The position numbers were made by a program, and so were the translations under genes. 5,309 nucleotides of DNA from Bacteroidales bacterium. Lineage in GTDB: Bacteria; Bacteroidota; Bacteroidia; Bacteroidales; VadinHA17. The DNA lies in NCBI GenBank assembly GCA_003518245.1, contig DOZA01000287.1, forward strand, positions 1 to 5,309, in the 5' to 3' direction. The notes beneath the pieces were generated by a model, which ran no database searches, had not been told where the DNA came from, and saw only the letters and a list, made by a program, of their open reading frames with translations. Positions 1 to 5,309 of the stretch are shown here, one piece after another; position 1 is the stretch's first letter; every line of letters starts with the position of its first letter.

Positions 1-60
1 GTACGGATTATGGGTCGACAGTGGTTATCCCCATGTATACAACCTGCTAAAATAAATTAA
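1..60 (+). other. Upstream fragment, possible 3' end of a preceding gene (frame undecided)
   Basis: All three forward frames are open from the window edge and stop just before the phosphatase gene: one ends with TAA at 48-50 (ending ...VVIPMYTTC), one with TAA at 53-55 (ending ...GYPHVYNLLK), one with TAA at 58-60 (ending ...CIQPAKIN). The tail of an upstream plus-strand gene is plausible, but with at most 19 codons the frame cannot be chosen and no family is recognisable. If real, that gene would end 0 to 10 bases before the phosphatase start, which suggests co-transcription. The last 15 bases are almost pure A/T and contain no Shine-Dalgarno sequence. Confidence 0.3.
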
Positions 61-729
61 ATGAGTAAACGCCTGCTGGCAATAGGGGATACGCATGGAT
101 GTTACAAACAGTTATATATCCTGATGACCGGGGTTATTAACCTTACCATGAATGATAAAATTGTTTTGCTGGGTGATTATATCGACAGGGGAGCTGAAAG
201 TAAAGCAGTGATCGATATGATCATGGAACTGAAATCAAAACGTTATGATATTGTTCCACTGAAGGGTAACCATGAAGATATGATGATAAATGCCCCGAAT
301 AGTGCACTTGATAACTATAACTGGATACTTAACGGTGGCGATGAAACTCTTAAAAGCTTTGGTGTGAGGTATGTGAATGATATTGAAAAGAAATACATGG
401 AATTCATATCTGGATTATATCCTTATCATATAGTTGATAATTACATCTTTGTTCATGCTGGGTTTAATGATGATATTGAAAATCCCTTTGAGGATGAATA
501 TAGTATGTTGTGGGAAAGAAGGTATGAATATTATTCTCCTGTTTTTAAAGATAAGATAATCATTCACGGGCATCGGCCACATCCTCTTTCAGAGCTGAAG
601 GAGCAGGTTAAGCATTCATCCCGGGTAATTAATATAGATACAGGCTGTGTTTATGGTAAGGATCGCGGACTGGGTGATTTGACAGCCATTGACCTTCATA
701 GCATGAAACTTTATAGCGTCAGCTGCTGA
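61..729 (+). CDS. PPP-family serine/threonine protein phosphatase-like metallophosphoesterase
   Basis: This is a 222-residue cytosolic metallophosphoesterase of the PPP superfamily (bacterial PrpA/lambda-phosphatase/ApaH-like group), which hydrolyses phosphate esters using two metal ions. The motif series is complete: GDTHG (residues 9-13; D10 and H12 bind metal), GDYIDRG (38-44; D39 and R43), GNHE (69-72; N70 binds metal, H71 is the expected general acid), NGG..TL.SFG (91-101), HAG (132-134), LWERR (150-154) and GH (170-171, followed by RPH), then IDTGCVYG near the C-terminus. The length fits the bacterial single-domain enzymes. There is no signal peptide or membrane segment. The ATG at 61 places GDTHG ten residues in, as usual, and no Shine-Dalgarno sequence precedes it. 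Protein phosphatase is the best call; a diadenosine tetraphosphatase or other phosphoesterase activity cannot be excluded from motifs alone. It converges on the next gene with a 2-base gap. Confidence 0.93.
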   Translation: MSKRLLAIGDTHGCYKQLYILMTGVINLTMNDKIVLLGDYIDRGAESKAVIDMIMELKSKRYDIVPLKGNHEDMMINAPNSALDNYNWILNGGDETLKSFGVRYVNDIEKKYMEFISGLYPYHIVDNYIFVHAGFNDDIENPFEDEYSMLWERRYEYYSPVFKDKIIIHGHRPHPLSELKEQVKHSSRVINIDTGCVYGKDRGLGDLTAIDLHSMKLYSVSC

Positions 730-731
730 TC

Positions 732-1979
732 TTATCTCTCATAACTTGTCCTGAGCGAGCTCCTGGCGCGAGTTGGAGGGCTCATCTCCTCCCTGATCTT
801 CTCCAGGTCAATATACCCGTCAATTGTATCAAGCCATATCTTACCATCTTCTTTAATAAATCCAAATAACCCATACCTGGTTTTCAGAATCTTATCGTCT
901 ACACGCTCCATCATACGTACATTATACAGGATTGAGTATTCATCAACCCTGTCTGCTCCTTCTTCATATATGGTGATATTAACCTGAACCCATTCTTTAT
1001 CAGGGCTTTCATCCATAAGGGTAATACTAAGGTGCTGATTATCTTCCAGGTATTTGAATTCCCGGAGTTGTTTTTTATCTACCAGCAATATATTTTTTTT
1101 GAGGTCGGTATCAATAAATATCTTTCCTTCTTCAGGTGTGCTACCCTCGTATATATCCAGTATTTTTTCAGTTTTACCTATTTCAGCTCCGGTATTTAGC
1201 CCTGGGATGTTTTTGTAACTTAATCCTGAAATACAATTGTCTTCCCAATGAGAACCTTTATAGGAATCATAAATTTCAATTTTTATAAAAAAGCTGAACA
1301 TGGGAGTCAAATCACATGTCGGGCAAACCTCTCGCCGTTGTTTAATTTCATCACTGAAATCTTTAATGAATAATGTTAGGAGTGAGTCTTTTAAAGGCAT
1401 TACCTTTTCCTCTCTGAAAGGAGTACTAAAAGACTGTGATCCCATTTTGTCATCAAGCATTATTGTATGAGGCTCCGCAACCTCCTGTAACCTGTAGAGG
1501 GTTACTATTTCGCTATCGTCTCCTTCAAGATAAAAACCCGCATAAAGACTTAATTTTATGTTCCTGGGCCTGCTGTTCATCTTAAACAGCCTTTCAGATT
1601 TCTGGTAACCGTTATCTATTATGATAGTATCAGGATAGTAACTGTCTGTCTTGAAAAATATATACTCACCGGTTCCATCGCCTTTTACTCCTTCTACCCA
1701 GGCAGTGGTGGGATCGTTGTCAAACAGGTTATGACCACCATATTTACCAAGCCCCTCAAAAGGATCTATCGGATCCAGTTCTGAACTGACGAAATAATAT
1801 ATTAATTTATTATTGATCTTTATTGATCTGAAATATATTTCTTCCCATTTGTTAGCAACATTTTGAATATTAATATCCCTTGTATTGCTGGTAGTCTCTT
1901 CTTTATCTCCTGCGAAACAATACGATAGTGAAAATAATATAAATATTGCCGCGACAGCGAAAATTTTCCTGTGATACAT
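732..1979 (-). CDS. Secreted protein with NADase-type glycan-binding (discoidin-like) domain
   Basis: This is a 415-residue exported protein. Residues 1-23 form a signal peptide (basic YHRK, then a hydrophobic run, likely cut after CFA). C21 is preceded by LSY, a poor lipobox because of the Tyr at -1, so a lipoprotein is less likely. Residues about 64-252 match the pattern I know from NADase-type glycan-binding domains, a discoidin-like beta-sandwich: SSELDP, KYGGHNLFDNDPTTAWVEG (79-97), GDGTGE (100-105), IIIDNGYQKSERLF (119-132) and a closing WEDNCISGL (245-253). A CPTC motif (219-222) plus C249 could form a disulfide or metal site. Residues about 255-395 look beta-rich and match no family I recognise. 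No catalytic NADase domain is visible, so a binding or structural role outside the cytoplasm is inferred. I chose the ATG at 1979; the frame can be extended to a TTG at 1988, adding three residues (MNS). The last residues (about 401-412, PPTRARSSLRTS) lie in a GC-rich repeat-like segment. Confidence 0.82.
   Translation of the reverse strand: MYHRKIFAVAAIFILFSLSYCFAGDKEETTSNTRDINIQNVANKWEEIYFRSIKINNKLIYYFVSSELDPIDPFEGLGKYGGHNLFDNDPTTAWVEGVKGDGTGEYIFFKTDSYYPDTIIIDNGYQKSERLFKMNSRPRNIKLSLYAGFYLEGDDSEIVTLYRLQEVAEPHTIMLDDKMGSQSFSTPFREEKVMPLKDSLLTLFIKDFSDEIKQRREVCPTCDLTPMFSFFIKIEIYDSYKGSHWEDNCISGLSYKNIPGLNTGAEIGKTEKILDIYEGSTPEEGKIFIDTDLKKNILLVDKKQLREFKYLEDNQHLSITLMDESPDKEWVQVNITIYEEGADRVDEYSILYNVRMMERVDDKILKTRYGLFGFIKEDGKIWLDTIDGYIDLEKIREEMSPPTRARSSLRTSYER
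744..783. repeat. GC-rich palindromic repeat-like element inside the 3' end of the secreted-protein gene
   Basis: This 40-base GC-rich patch in AT-rich surroundings begins TTGTCCTGAGCGAGCTCC on the plus strand and continues with TGGCGCGAG and GGAGGGCTC. GAGCTCC (757-763) can pair with GGAGGGCTC (775-783) if two bases bulge, giving an imperfect hairpin. The sequence resembles, from memory, a short palindromic repeat scattered through Bacteroidota genomes (a TTGTCCTGAGCGA... consensus usually followed by a CGAAGGG-like end). No second copy lies in this window, so its repeat status is an inference. It falls 15 bases past the phosphatase stop codon and supplies the C-terminal codons of the opposing gene. 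No T-run follows on either side, so it is not a standard intrinsic terminator. Confidence 0.5.
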
Positions 1980-2013
1980 ACTATTCAAGATTAAGTGGTT
2001 TACAAGAAGTAAA

Positions 2014-2045
2014 TAAAGTTATATAATTTGTGCTACAATACACAA
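2014..2045 (-). promoter_or_regulatory. Candidate Bacteroidota-type promoter for the secreted-protein gene
   Basis: Read on the minus strand, TTG at 2045-2043 is followed after 21 bases by TAACTTTA at 2021-2014, which matches the Bacteroidota -7 consensus TAnnTTTG at five of its six fixed positions. The spacing to the -33 TTG is acceptable for this promoter class. Transcription would start near 2007, leaving a leader of about 28 bases before the ATG at 1979. The region is AT-rich, so chance matches are common. Confidence 0.3.
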
Positions 2046-2076
2046 TATTCATCCTTATGATTAATGTGGACGTTGA

Positions 2077-2104
2077 ATATTCTATGCCTGTTATCATGGA
2101 ATAT
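2077..2104 (+). repeat. Short inverted repeat (hairpin) in the intergenic region
   Basis: ATATTCTATG (2077-2086) and CATGGAATAT (2095-2104) pair over ten bases around an 8-base loop (CCTGTTAT). The one imperfect pair, T2083 with G2098, is a G-U wobble in plus-strand RNA but an A-C mismatch in minus-strand RNA, which favours a plus-strand transcript if it acts as RNA. No T-run follows, so it is not an intrinsic terminator. It could be an RNA structure in a long leader of the transporter operon or a dyad binding site for a regulator. Function unknown. Confidence 0.4.
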
Positions 2105-2300
2105 AGCTCTGTTTATTAACTCAACAGCTTCATTATAAATGTTATAACAGGTTTCGTTCTTGCAATTTCTATAACTTATCCCTGCATTTTTCTTTAAAAT
2201 TGGACTTTTATTTCTTATCTTGATAAGCAACTTTGATCAGTCATTTGCGATATAAATAGCCAGGAAAGGAAAATAGTATAATAACAGTAAAAAACATGAA

Positions 2301-3305
2301 ATGAAAACCCGTACCCAGAAAGTAAGGCTCGGAGTATTTATTTTTATAAGCAGTGCAATACTTATTGTTCTAATATTGTTTTTTGCAGCAAACAAGCTTT
2401 TCGAAAAATCCGACCCATACTACATTGCTTACCATGATGTATCAGTAAGCGGCCTCGAAGTTGGAAGCCCGGTGAATTACCTTGGCATAAAGATAGGTAC
2501 CATATCGAATATCTTTGTCGATCCACAGGATATAAATTCGATAATTGTTGAACTGGCACTGCAGCCGGGTACACCTGTGAAAAATGATGCATATGCCGAT
2601 ATTATAACCCTGGGTATAACTGGTCTTAAATCAATAGAAATAAGGGGTGGCAGTAATGAAGCAAATTTCCTTAAGCGGGGAGAGTTTCTGCAGGCTGGAA
2701 GCTCAGCTTCACAGGAGATAACCGGGAAAGCCAGTGTTATTGCGGAAAAAGCCGAAAAAGTAATCAATAACCTCCACGTTTTCACTGAACCTGAGAATAT
2801 GAAGAAATTCTCGGATGCAGCGGAGAATATTAACATACTTGCAGCACAGCTTAATACAACCATACAGATGGTTGATAGCCTTATCGAGGAAAACAGGGCC
2901 GAGGTGACCGAGGCTATCTATACTGCTAATATTGTTGCAGGGCGACTGGATACGTCTGCTATAACCCTTAACCGGACAATAAACAGTATAAATAGTATTA
3001 TCCAGAGCGATACCCTGAAACAGATTGTGGGCAATGCTCATAACCTTTCACAACACCTCAGGGAAACAGACCTGAAGCAGTTCATAAGCGACCTCGCTGA
3101 GGTTACAAAACAAGCAAAACAAATACTTTACAAAATTGACCAGGAGCTGGATATGAACAGCCAGGAACTTACAGAGAGTGTCAGGTTATTAAGAATCACA
3201 CTCTCAAACCTTGAGGAAACATCGAATAAGATAAATACCGATCCTTCTATATTGCTGAGAGGATCAGGTGATAAGAATATGCCGGATAAACGACTGAAGA
3301 AATAA
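2301..3305 (+). CDS. mlaD: MlaD-like MCE-family protein, substrate-channel subunit of a lipid ABC transporter
   Basis: This is a 334-residue inner-membrane-anchored periplasmic protein of the MCE (mammalian cell entry) family. Residues 1-10 are basic and cytoplasmic, and residues about 11-31 form one transmembrane helix. A single MCE domain follows (about 39-117), with the hallmark VSGLEVGSPVNYLGIKIGTI stretch (48-67) and the later ITLGITGLKSIEI (102-114). Residues about 138-320 are rich in polar and aliphatic residues with no hydrophobic segment, typical of the long helical tail by which MCE hexamers extend a channel across the periplasm. E. coli MlaD (about 180 residues) lacks most of this tail. 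By family, it shields phospholipid or another hydrophobic cargo between the membrane engine and the outer membrane. The ATG at 2301 puts the helix directly after a basic start; another ATG at 2296 is out of frame and hits a stop after two codons. First gene of the cluster; the symbol denotes family, not proven orthology. Confidence 0.93.
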   Translation: MKTRTQKVRLGVFIFISSAILIVLILFFAANKLFEKSDPYYIAYHDVSVSGLEVGSPVNYLGIKIGTISNIFVDPQDINSIIVELALQPGTPVKNDAYADIITLGITGLKSIEIRGGSNEANFLKRGEFLQAGSSASQEITGKASVIAEKAEKVINNLHVFTEPENMKKFSDAAENINILAAQLNTTIQMVDSLIEENRAEVTEAIYTANIVAGRLDTSAITLNRTINSINSIIQSDTLKQIVGNAHNLSQHLRETDLKQFISDLAEVTKQAKQILYKIDQELDMNSQELTESVRLLRITLSNLEETSNKINTDPSILLRGSGDKNMPDKRLKK

Positions 3306-3347
3306 ACTTTTATATTTAGAATTTAATACATTATTCAATATTTAATA

Positions 3348-3971
3348 ATGAAAAAATATATCATTACTGCTCTGGGGTTCATCCTTCTGTTAACATCATG
3401 TATCTCGGAAAAAACAGTAACCAGAAAATATTATACTCTTGAGTTATCCCAGGAGGGAACCGTTATGGCAACCGGTACAACAGGGATTATACCCGGTAAA
3501 TGTGAAATAGCTAAGGTTAATGTTAATCCTCTTTATGAGAGGACCCAGATAGTTAATCGTGGTAAATCTCATGAGATAACATTTTATATGTATCACCAGT
3601 GGGCGGTGAGACCTGCTGATGCCATTAGAGTAATGGTAGGTGATTATATGCAGAATAAAAAACTTTTCGAAAGTGTATCTTCCAGATATAGCAGAACAAT
3701 ACCCGATTACAGGCTTGAAACATCCGTTAAGGATCTTGAACTGGTCGAAATGAATAATTCTTTTTCTGCACATGTAAACCTGGAGTTTGAACTGGTTTTG
3801 AATATAAACGACAGTGTTATGGTAAAGCATAAAGCTGACCGGACCGAGCCACTTGAAAGGAAGAATATGAACCTTTTTGCCAGCAAGGTAAGCATTATAT
3901 TCTTTGAGGAGTTGGAAGCCCTGGCTGACCTTATAAACAAAAAAGACTTAATCGATGAAAGTGAAAGGTAA
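3348..3971 (+). CDS. PqiC-like ABC-type transport auxiliary lipoprotein
   Basis: This 207-residue lipoprotein has a basic start (MKK), a hydrophobic run (about 4-16) and the lipobox LTSC with the lipidated cysteine at C18. The mature part resembles the ABC-type transport auxiliary lipoprotein family (PqiC/DUF330): YYTL near the mature N-terminus (28-31), VNPLYERTQIV (59-69), a conserved-looking HQWAVRPADAI (83-93) and DYRLETSVKDLE (120-131), ending in a helical segment. In E. coli the relative PqiC partners the MCE protein PqiB at the outer membrane, so this protein probably docks the MCE channel at its far end. No Asp follows the lipid cysteine, and I see no clear acidic surface-export signal. 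It lies 42 A/T-rich bases after the MCE gene and 26 before the permease gene, fitting co-transcription. The family call rests on pattern and context, since sequence conservation in this family is low. Confidence 0.82.
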   Translation: MKKYIITALGFILLLTSCISEKTVTRKYYTLELSQEGTVMATGTTGIIPGKCEIAKVNVNPLYERTQIVNRGKSHEITFYMYHQWAVRPADAIRVMVGDYMQNKKLFESVSSRYSRTIPDYRLETSVKDLELVEMNNSFSAHVNLEFELVLNINDSVMVKHKADRTEPLERKNMNLFASKVSIIFFEELEALADLINKKDLIDESER

Positions 3972-3997
3972 TTAATCCCAGCCTAAAATTACCGGTT

Positions 3998-5110
3998 GTG
4001 ACTGCAAGTGAAATAAAAAATATTCTTTATAACCTGGAAAATAATACTCTTGTACTTTCCGGGAGGTTTACAATAACAGAACTCAATAAATCACTTCATA
4101 GTATTGAGAAAAAGATCGCTGAATTTGAAGGTGATCTGCTGGAAATTGATCTTGATAAAATTACTGATATTGACAGCACCGGTGTCACGGCATTATATTA
4201 TCTCAGGGACAGCCTTACTGAAAAAGGAATAAGTGTTAATATAAAAGGAGGGAAGGAGAATGTCAGGCGAAAGCTTGAATTATTCAGCCCGGCAGATCGT
4301 ACAGGGGAAGGAATATTGGCTAAAAAAAGCTTCTTCGAAAGACTGGGGACCGGGGCAGCACATATTTTCAACGAATATATAGCACAGTTCTTTCAACTGG
4401 CAGCCGATATTACTTACTGGTCGGTAACTGACCTCTTTTACCGTAAGACACGCAGGAAAGGCGAGTTTGCCAACCAGGCAGTAGAGATAGGTGTAAAAGC
4501 AGTGTTGATAGTAGGTGCTATGTCATTTATTATTGGCCTGGTACTGGCCCTGCAGTCAGCAGCACAGCTGCGCTCGTTCGGGGCTAATATTTATATAGTT
4601 GACCTTACAGTAATAGCTATGATGAGCGAGATGGGACCGCTTATTACTGCTATTATGGTGGCAGGACGCAGTGGATCGTCAATAGCCGCAGAAATAGCAA
4701 CAATGAAAATCACAAATGAAACTGATGCCTTGAGGACCATGGGACTTAATCCCATACGTTTTGTGATAGTGCCTAAAATGCATGGGGCTCTTATTACTCT
4801 TCCTTTTCTGACTATTATTGCCGATGTGATGGGTATTGCCGGGGGCATGGTGATAGCGGTATCATCACTCGATATTTCACCACTGGTATTTATTCACAGG
4901 ATGCAGGAGGCATTCTATATGAAGGATATTCTGTTCGGAGTGATAAAAAGCCTCGTGTTCGCATATATCATAGTGATAACAGGGAGCTATTTCGGTTTCA
5001 GGGTTAAACAGGGAGCAGATGTTGTGGGGAAAGTAACAACCTCGGCTGTGGTTGTGGCTATCTCTCTTGTGATAGTGGCTGACAGTATTATGGGCCTGAT
5101 CTTTTATTAA
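3998..5110 (+). CDS. mlaE: STAS-MlaE fusion, permease subunit of a lipid ABC transporter
   Basis: This is a 370-residue permease with two parts. Residues about 1-95 form a cytoplasmic STAS domain with LEIDLDKITDIDSTG (48-62); S60 sits where SpoIIAA-type STAS domains carry the phosphorylatable serine. Residues about 155-370 form the MlaE permease, with hydrophobic segments near 163-187, 199-222, 262-290, 311-334 and 347-369, and the family signature AGRSGSSIAAEIATMKITNE (222-241) followed by TDALRTMGLNP (242-252), the likely contact with the ATPase. In E. coli the STAS protein MlaB is separate and binds MlaF; here it is fused to the permease, so total length exceeds the roughly 260 residues of a bare MlaE. 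The start is GTG: an in-frame stop lies at 3962-3964 and the next in-frame ATG lies inside the membrane domain, so GTG is required to keep the STAS domain. The ATPase gene follows after 11 bases. Confidence 0.94.
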   Translation: MTASEIKNILYNLENNTLVLSGRFTITELNKSLHSIEKKIAEFEGDLLEIDLDKITDIDSTGVTALYYLRDSLTEKGISVNIKGGKENVRRKLELFSPADRTGEGILAKKSFFERLGTGAAHIFNEYIAQFFQLAADITYWSVTDLFYRKTRRKGEFANQAVEIGVKAVLIVGAMSFIIGLVLALQSAAQLRSFGANIYIVDLTVIAMMSEMGPLITAIMVAGRSGSSIAAEIATMKITNETDALRTMGLNPIRFVIVPKMHGALITLPFLTIIADVMGIAGGMVIAVSSLDISPLVFIHRMQEAFYMKDILFGVIKSLVFAYIIVITGSYFGFRVKQGADVVGKVTTSAVVVAISLVIVADSIMGLIFY

Positions 5111-5200
5111 GATTAAGAATTATGGTTAATATGGATACTGACAGTATTATTAAAGTTGATAAACTGACAGCAATAATTGATAATGAAATTATACTGTCAG
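5079..5200 (+). repeat. Repeated CTGACAG words across the permease/ATPase junction
   Basis: CTGACAGTATTAT occurs at 5079-5091 (end of the permease gene) and again at 5138-5150 (start of the ATPase gene). CTGACAG recurs at 5164-5170, and the complement ATACTGTCAG lies at 5191-5200, able to pair with either of the first two copies over ten bases. Both long copies encode Asp-Ser-Ile in their own frames, so coincidence of coding is possible. If paired in mRNA, the 5138/5191 stem would enclose a 43-base loop just inside the ATPase gene. Function is unproven. Confidence 0.25.
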
Positions 5201-5309
5201 ATATAAGCTTTCATGCTAAAAGCGGAGATGTTACAGTGATACTTGGCAGCAGCGGATCGGGAAAGACAGTATTACTCAAGCACCTGCTGGGACTATACCC
5301 TAGTGCCGA
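5122..5309 (+). CDS. mlaF: MlaF-like ABC transporter ATPase, 3' part beyond window
   Basis: The N-terminal 62 residues of an ABC-type ATPase run off the window edge. Residues 11-30 (IKVDKLTAIID onwards) form the first beta strands, SDISFHAKSGDVTVILG leads into the Walker A motif GSSGSGKT (42-49, with K48 and T49 contacting ATP phosphates), and LLKHLLGLYPS follows. LKHLLGL after Walker A is typical of the MlaF/Ttg2A group. The signature motif, Walker B and H-loop lie outside the window. The protein would power the permease encoded 11 bases upstream, from the cytoplasmic side. ATG at 5122 gives MVNMDTDS; an alternative start is the ATG at 5131. Neither has a Shine-Dalgarno sequence, so I keep the longer form. 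It is cut by the window edge, with no sign of a broken gene. Confidence 0.9.
   Translation, partial: MVNMDTDSIIKVDKLTAIIDNEIILSDISFHAKSGDVTVILGSSGSGKTVLLKHLLGLYPSA

Larger units (their letters stand above)
1980..2300. other. Divergent intergenic region, no convincing gene
   Basis: This AT-rich region lies between the minus-strand secreted-protein gene and the plus-strand transporter cluster, so it should carry promoters for both. It holds a candidate minus-strand promoter and a hairpin, listed separately. For the plus strand, CAACTTTG at 2228-2235 is one base off the Bacteroidota -7 box TAnnTTTG, but the nearest upstream TTG (2200-2202) leaves a 25-base gap, wider than usual, so I do not call it. 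GGAAAGGA (2263-2270) is too far from the ATG at 2301 to be its ribosome binding site. A 65-codon minus-strand frame (2033-2230) exists but has only a TTG start and no recognisable family; it could be chance or a gene remnant. No tRNA or riboswitch was recognised. Confidence 0.6.

Noticed and set aside
757..783. Intrinsic terminator between the convergent genes
   Set aside because: The GAGCTCC/GGAGGGCTC stem is imperfect with a long loop, and no T-run follows on either strand.
732..1979. Lipoprotein signal at C21 of the secreted protein
   Set aside because: The residue before the cysteine is Tyr, which is a poor fit to a lipobox; cleavage after CFA by ordinary signal peptidase is more likely.
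2228..2235. CAACTTTG as the -7 box of a promoter for the transporter operon
   Set aside because: One mismatch to TAnnTTTG, and the closest upstream TTG is 25 bases away, beyond the usual spacing; not strong enough to call.
2362..3041. Three minus-strand open frames (2362-2592, 2477-2863, 2709-3041)
   Set aside because: They lie antisense to the MCE gene, whose protein has a clear family pattern along its length; their translations show no recognisable domain.
3444..3940. Two minus-strand open frames (3444-3830, 3707-3940)
   Set aside because: Antisense shadows of the lipoprotein gene, with no family pattern of their own.
4591..4848. Minus-strand open frame of 85 codons with hydrophobic content
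   Set aside because: It is antisense to the MlaE signature region; its hydrophobic look is a by-product of the permease codons on the other strand.
1..5309. CRISPR array, insertion sequence, tRNA or rRNA
   Set aside because: No regularly spaced repeats, transposase-like frames, terminal inverted repeats or RNA gene patterns were seen on either strand.

Overview
The window is AT-rich DNA, most likely from a member of the Bacteroidota. The evidence is the A/T-rich stretches before start codons with no Shine-Dalgarno sequence, a secreted protein with an NADase-type glycan-binding (discoidin-like) domain, and a GC-rich palindromic sequence that resembles a repeat I associate with Bacteroidota genomes. 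The phylum is an inference; no rRNA or other marker gene is present.

Layout. Positions 1-60 hold only the undecidable tail of whatever lies upstream. A PPP-family metallophosphatase (61-729, +) follows and converges, with a 2-base gap, on a secreted NADase-type glycan-binding-domain protein (732-1979, -). The last codons of that secreted protein run through the GC-rich palindromic sequence. A roughly 320-base divergent intergenic region (1980-2300) has a possible promoter for the minus-strand gene and a clear short hairpin, but no convincing gene.

The right 3 kb is one co-directional cluster for an MCE/Mla-type lipid ABC transporter: a single-MCE-domain MlaD-like protein (2301-3305), a PqiC/ABC-auxiliary-type lipoprotein (3348-3971), a STAS-MlaE fusion permease (3998-5110), and the start of the MlaF-type ATPase (5122 to the window edge, cut just after Walker A). 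The gaps are 42, 26 and 11 bases, so this is probably one operon.

How the genes work together. By family knowledge, the ATPase and permease form the inner-membrane engine. The STAS domain fused to the permease probably takes the place of the separate MlaB subunit. The MCE protein, anchored by one N-terminal helix, forms a periplasmic ring and probably a helical extension. The lipoprotein likely sits at the outer membrane or on the periplasmic face, as PqiC does. The complex would move phospholipids or other hydrophobic molecules between the two membranes. The set combines Mla-like parts (single MCE domain, MlaE, MlaF) with a Pqi-like lipoprotein, and the MCE gene comes first. The phosphatase and the glycan-binding protein show no evident functional link to it.
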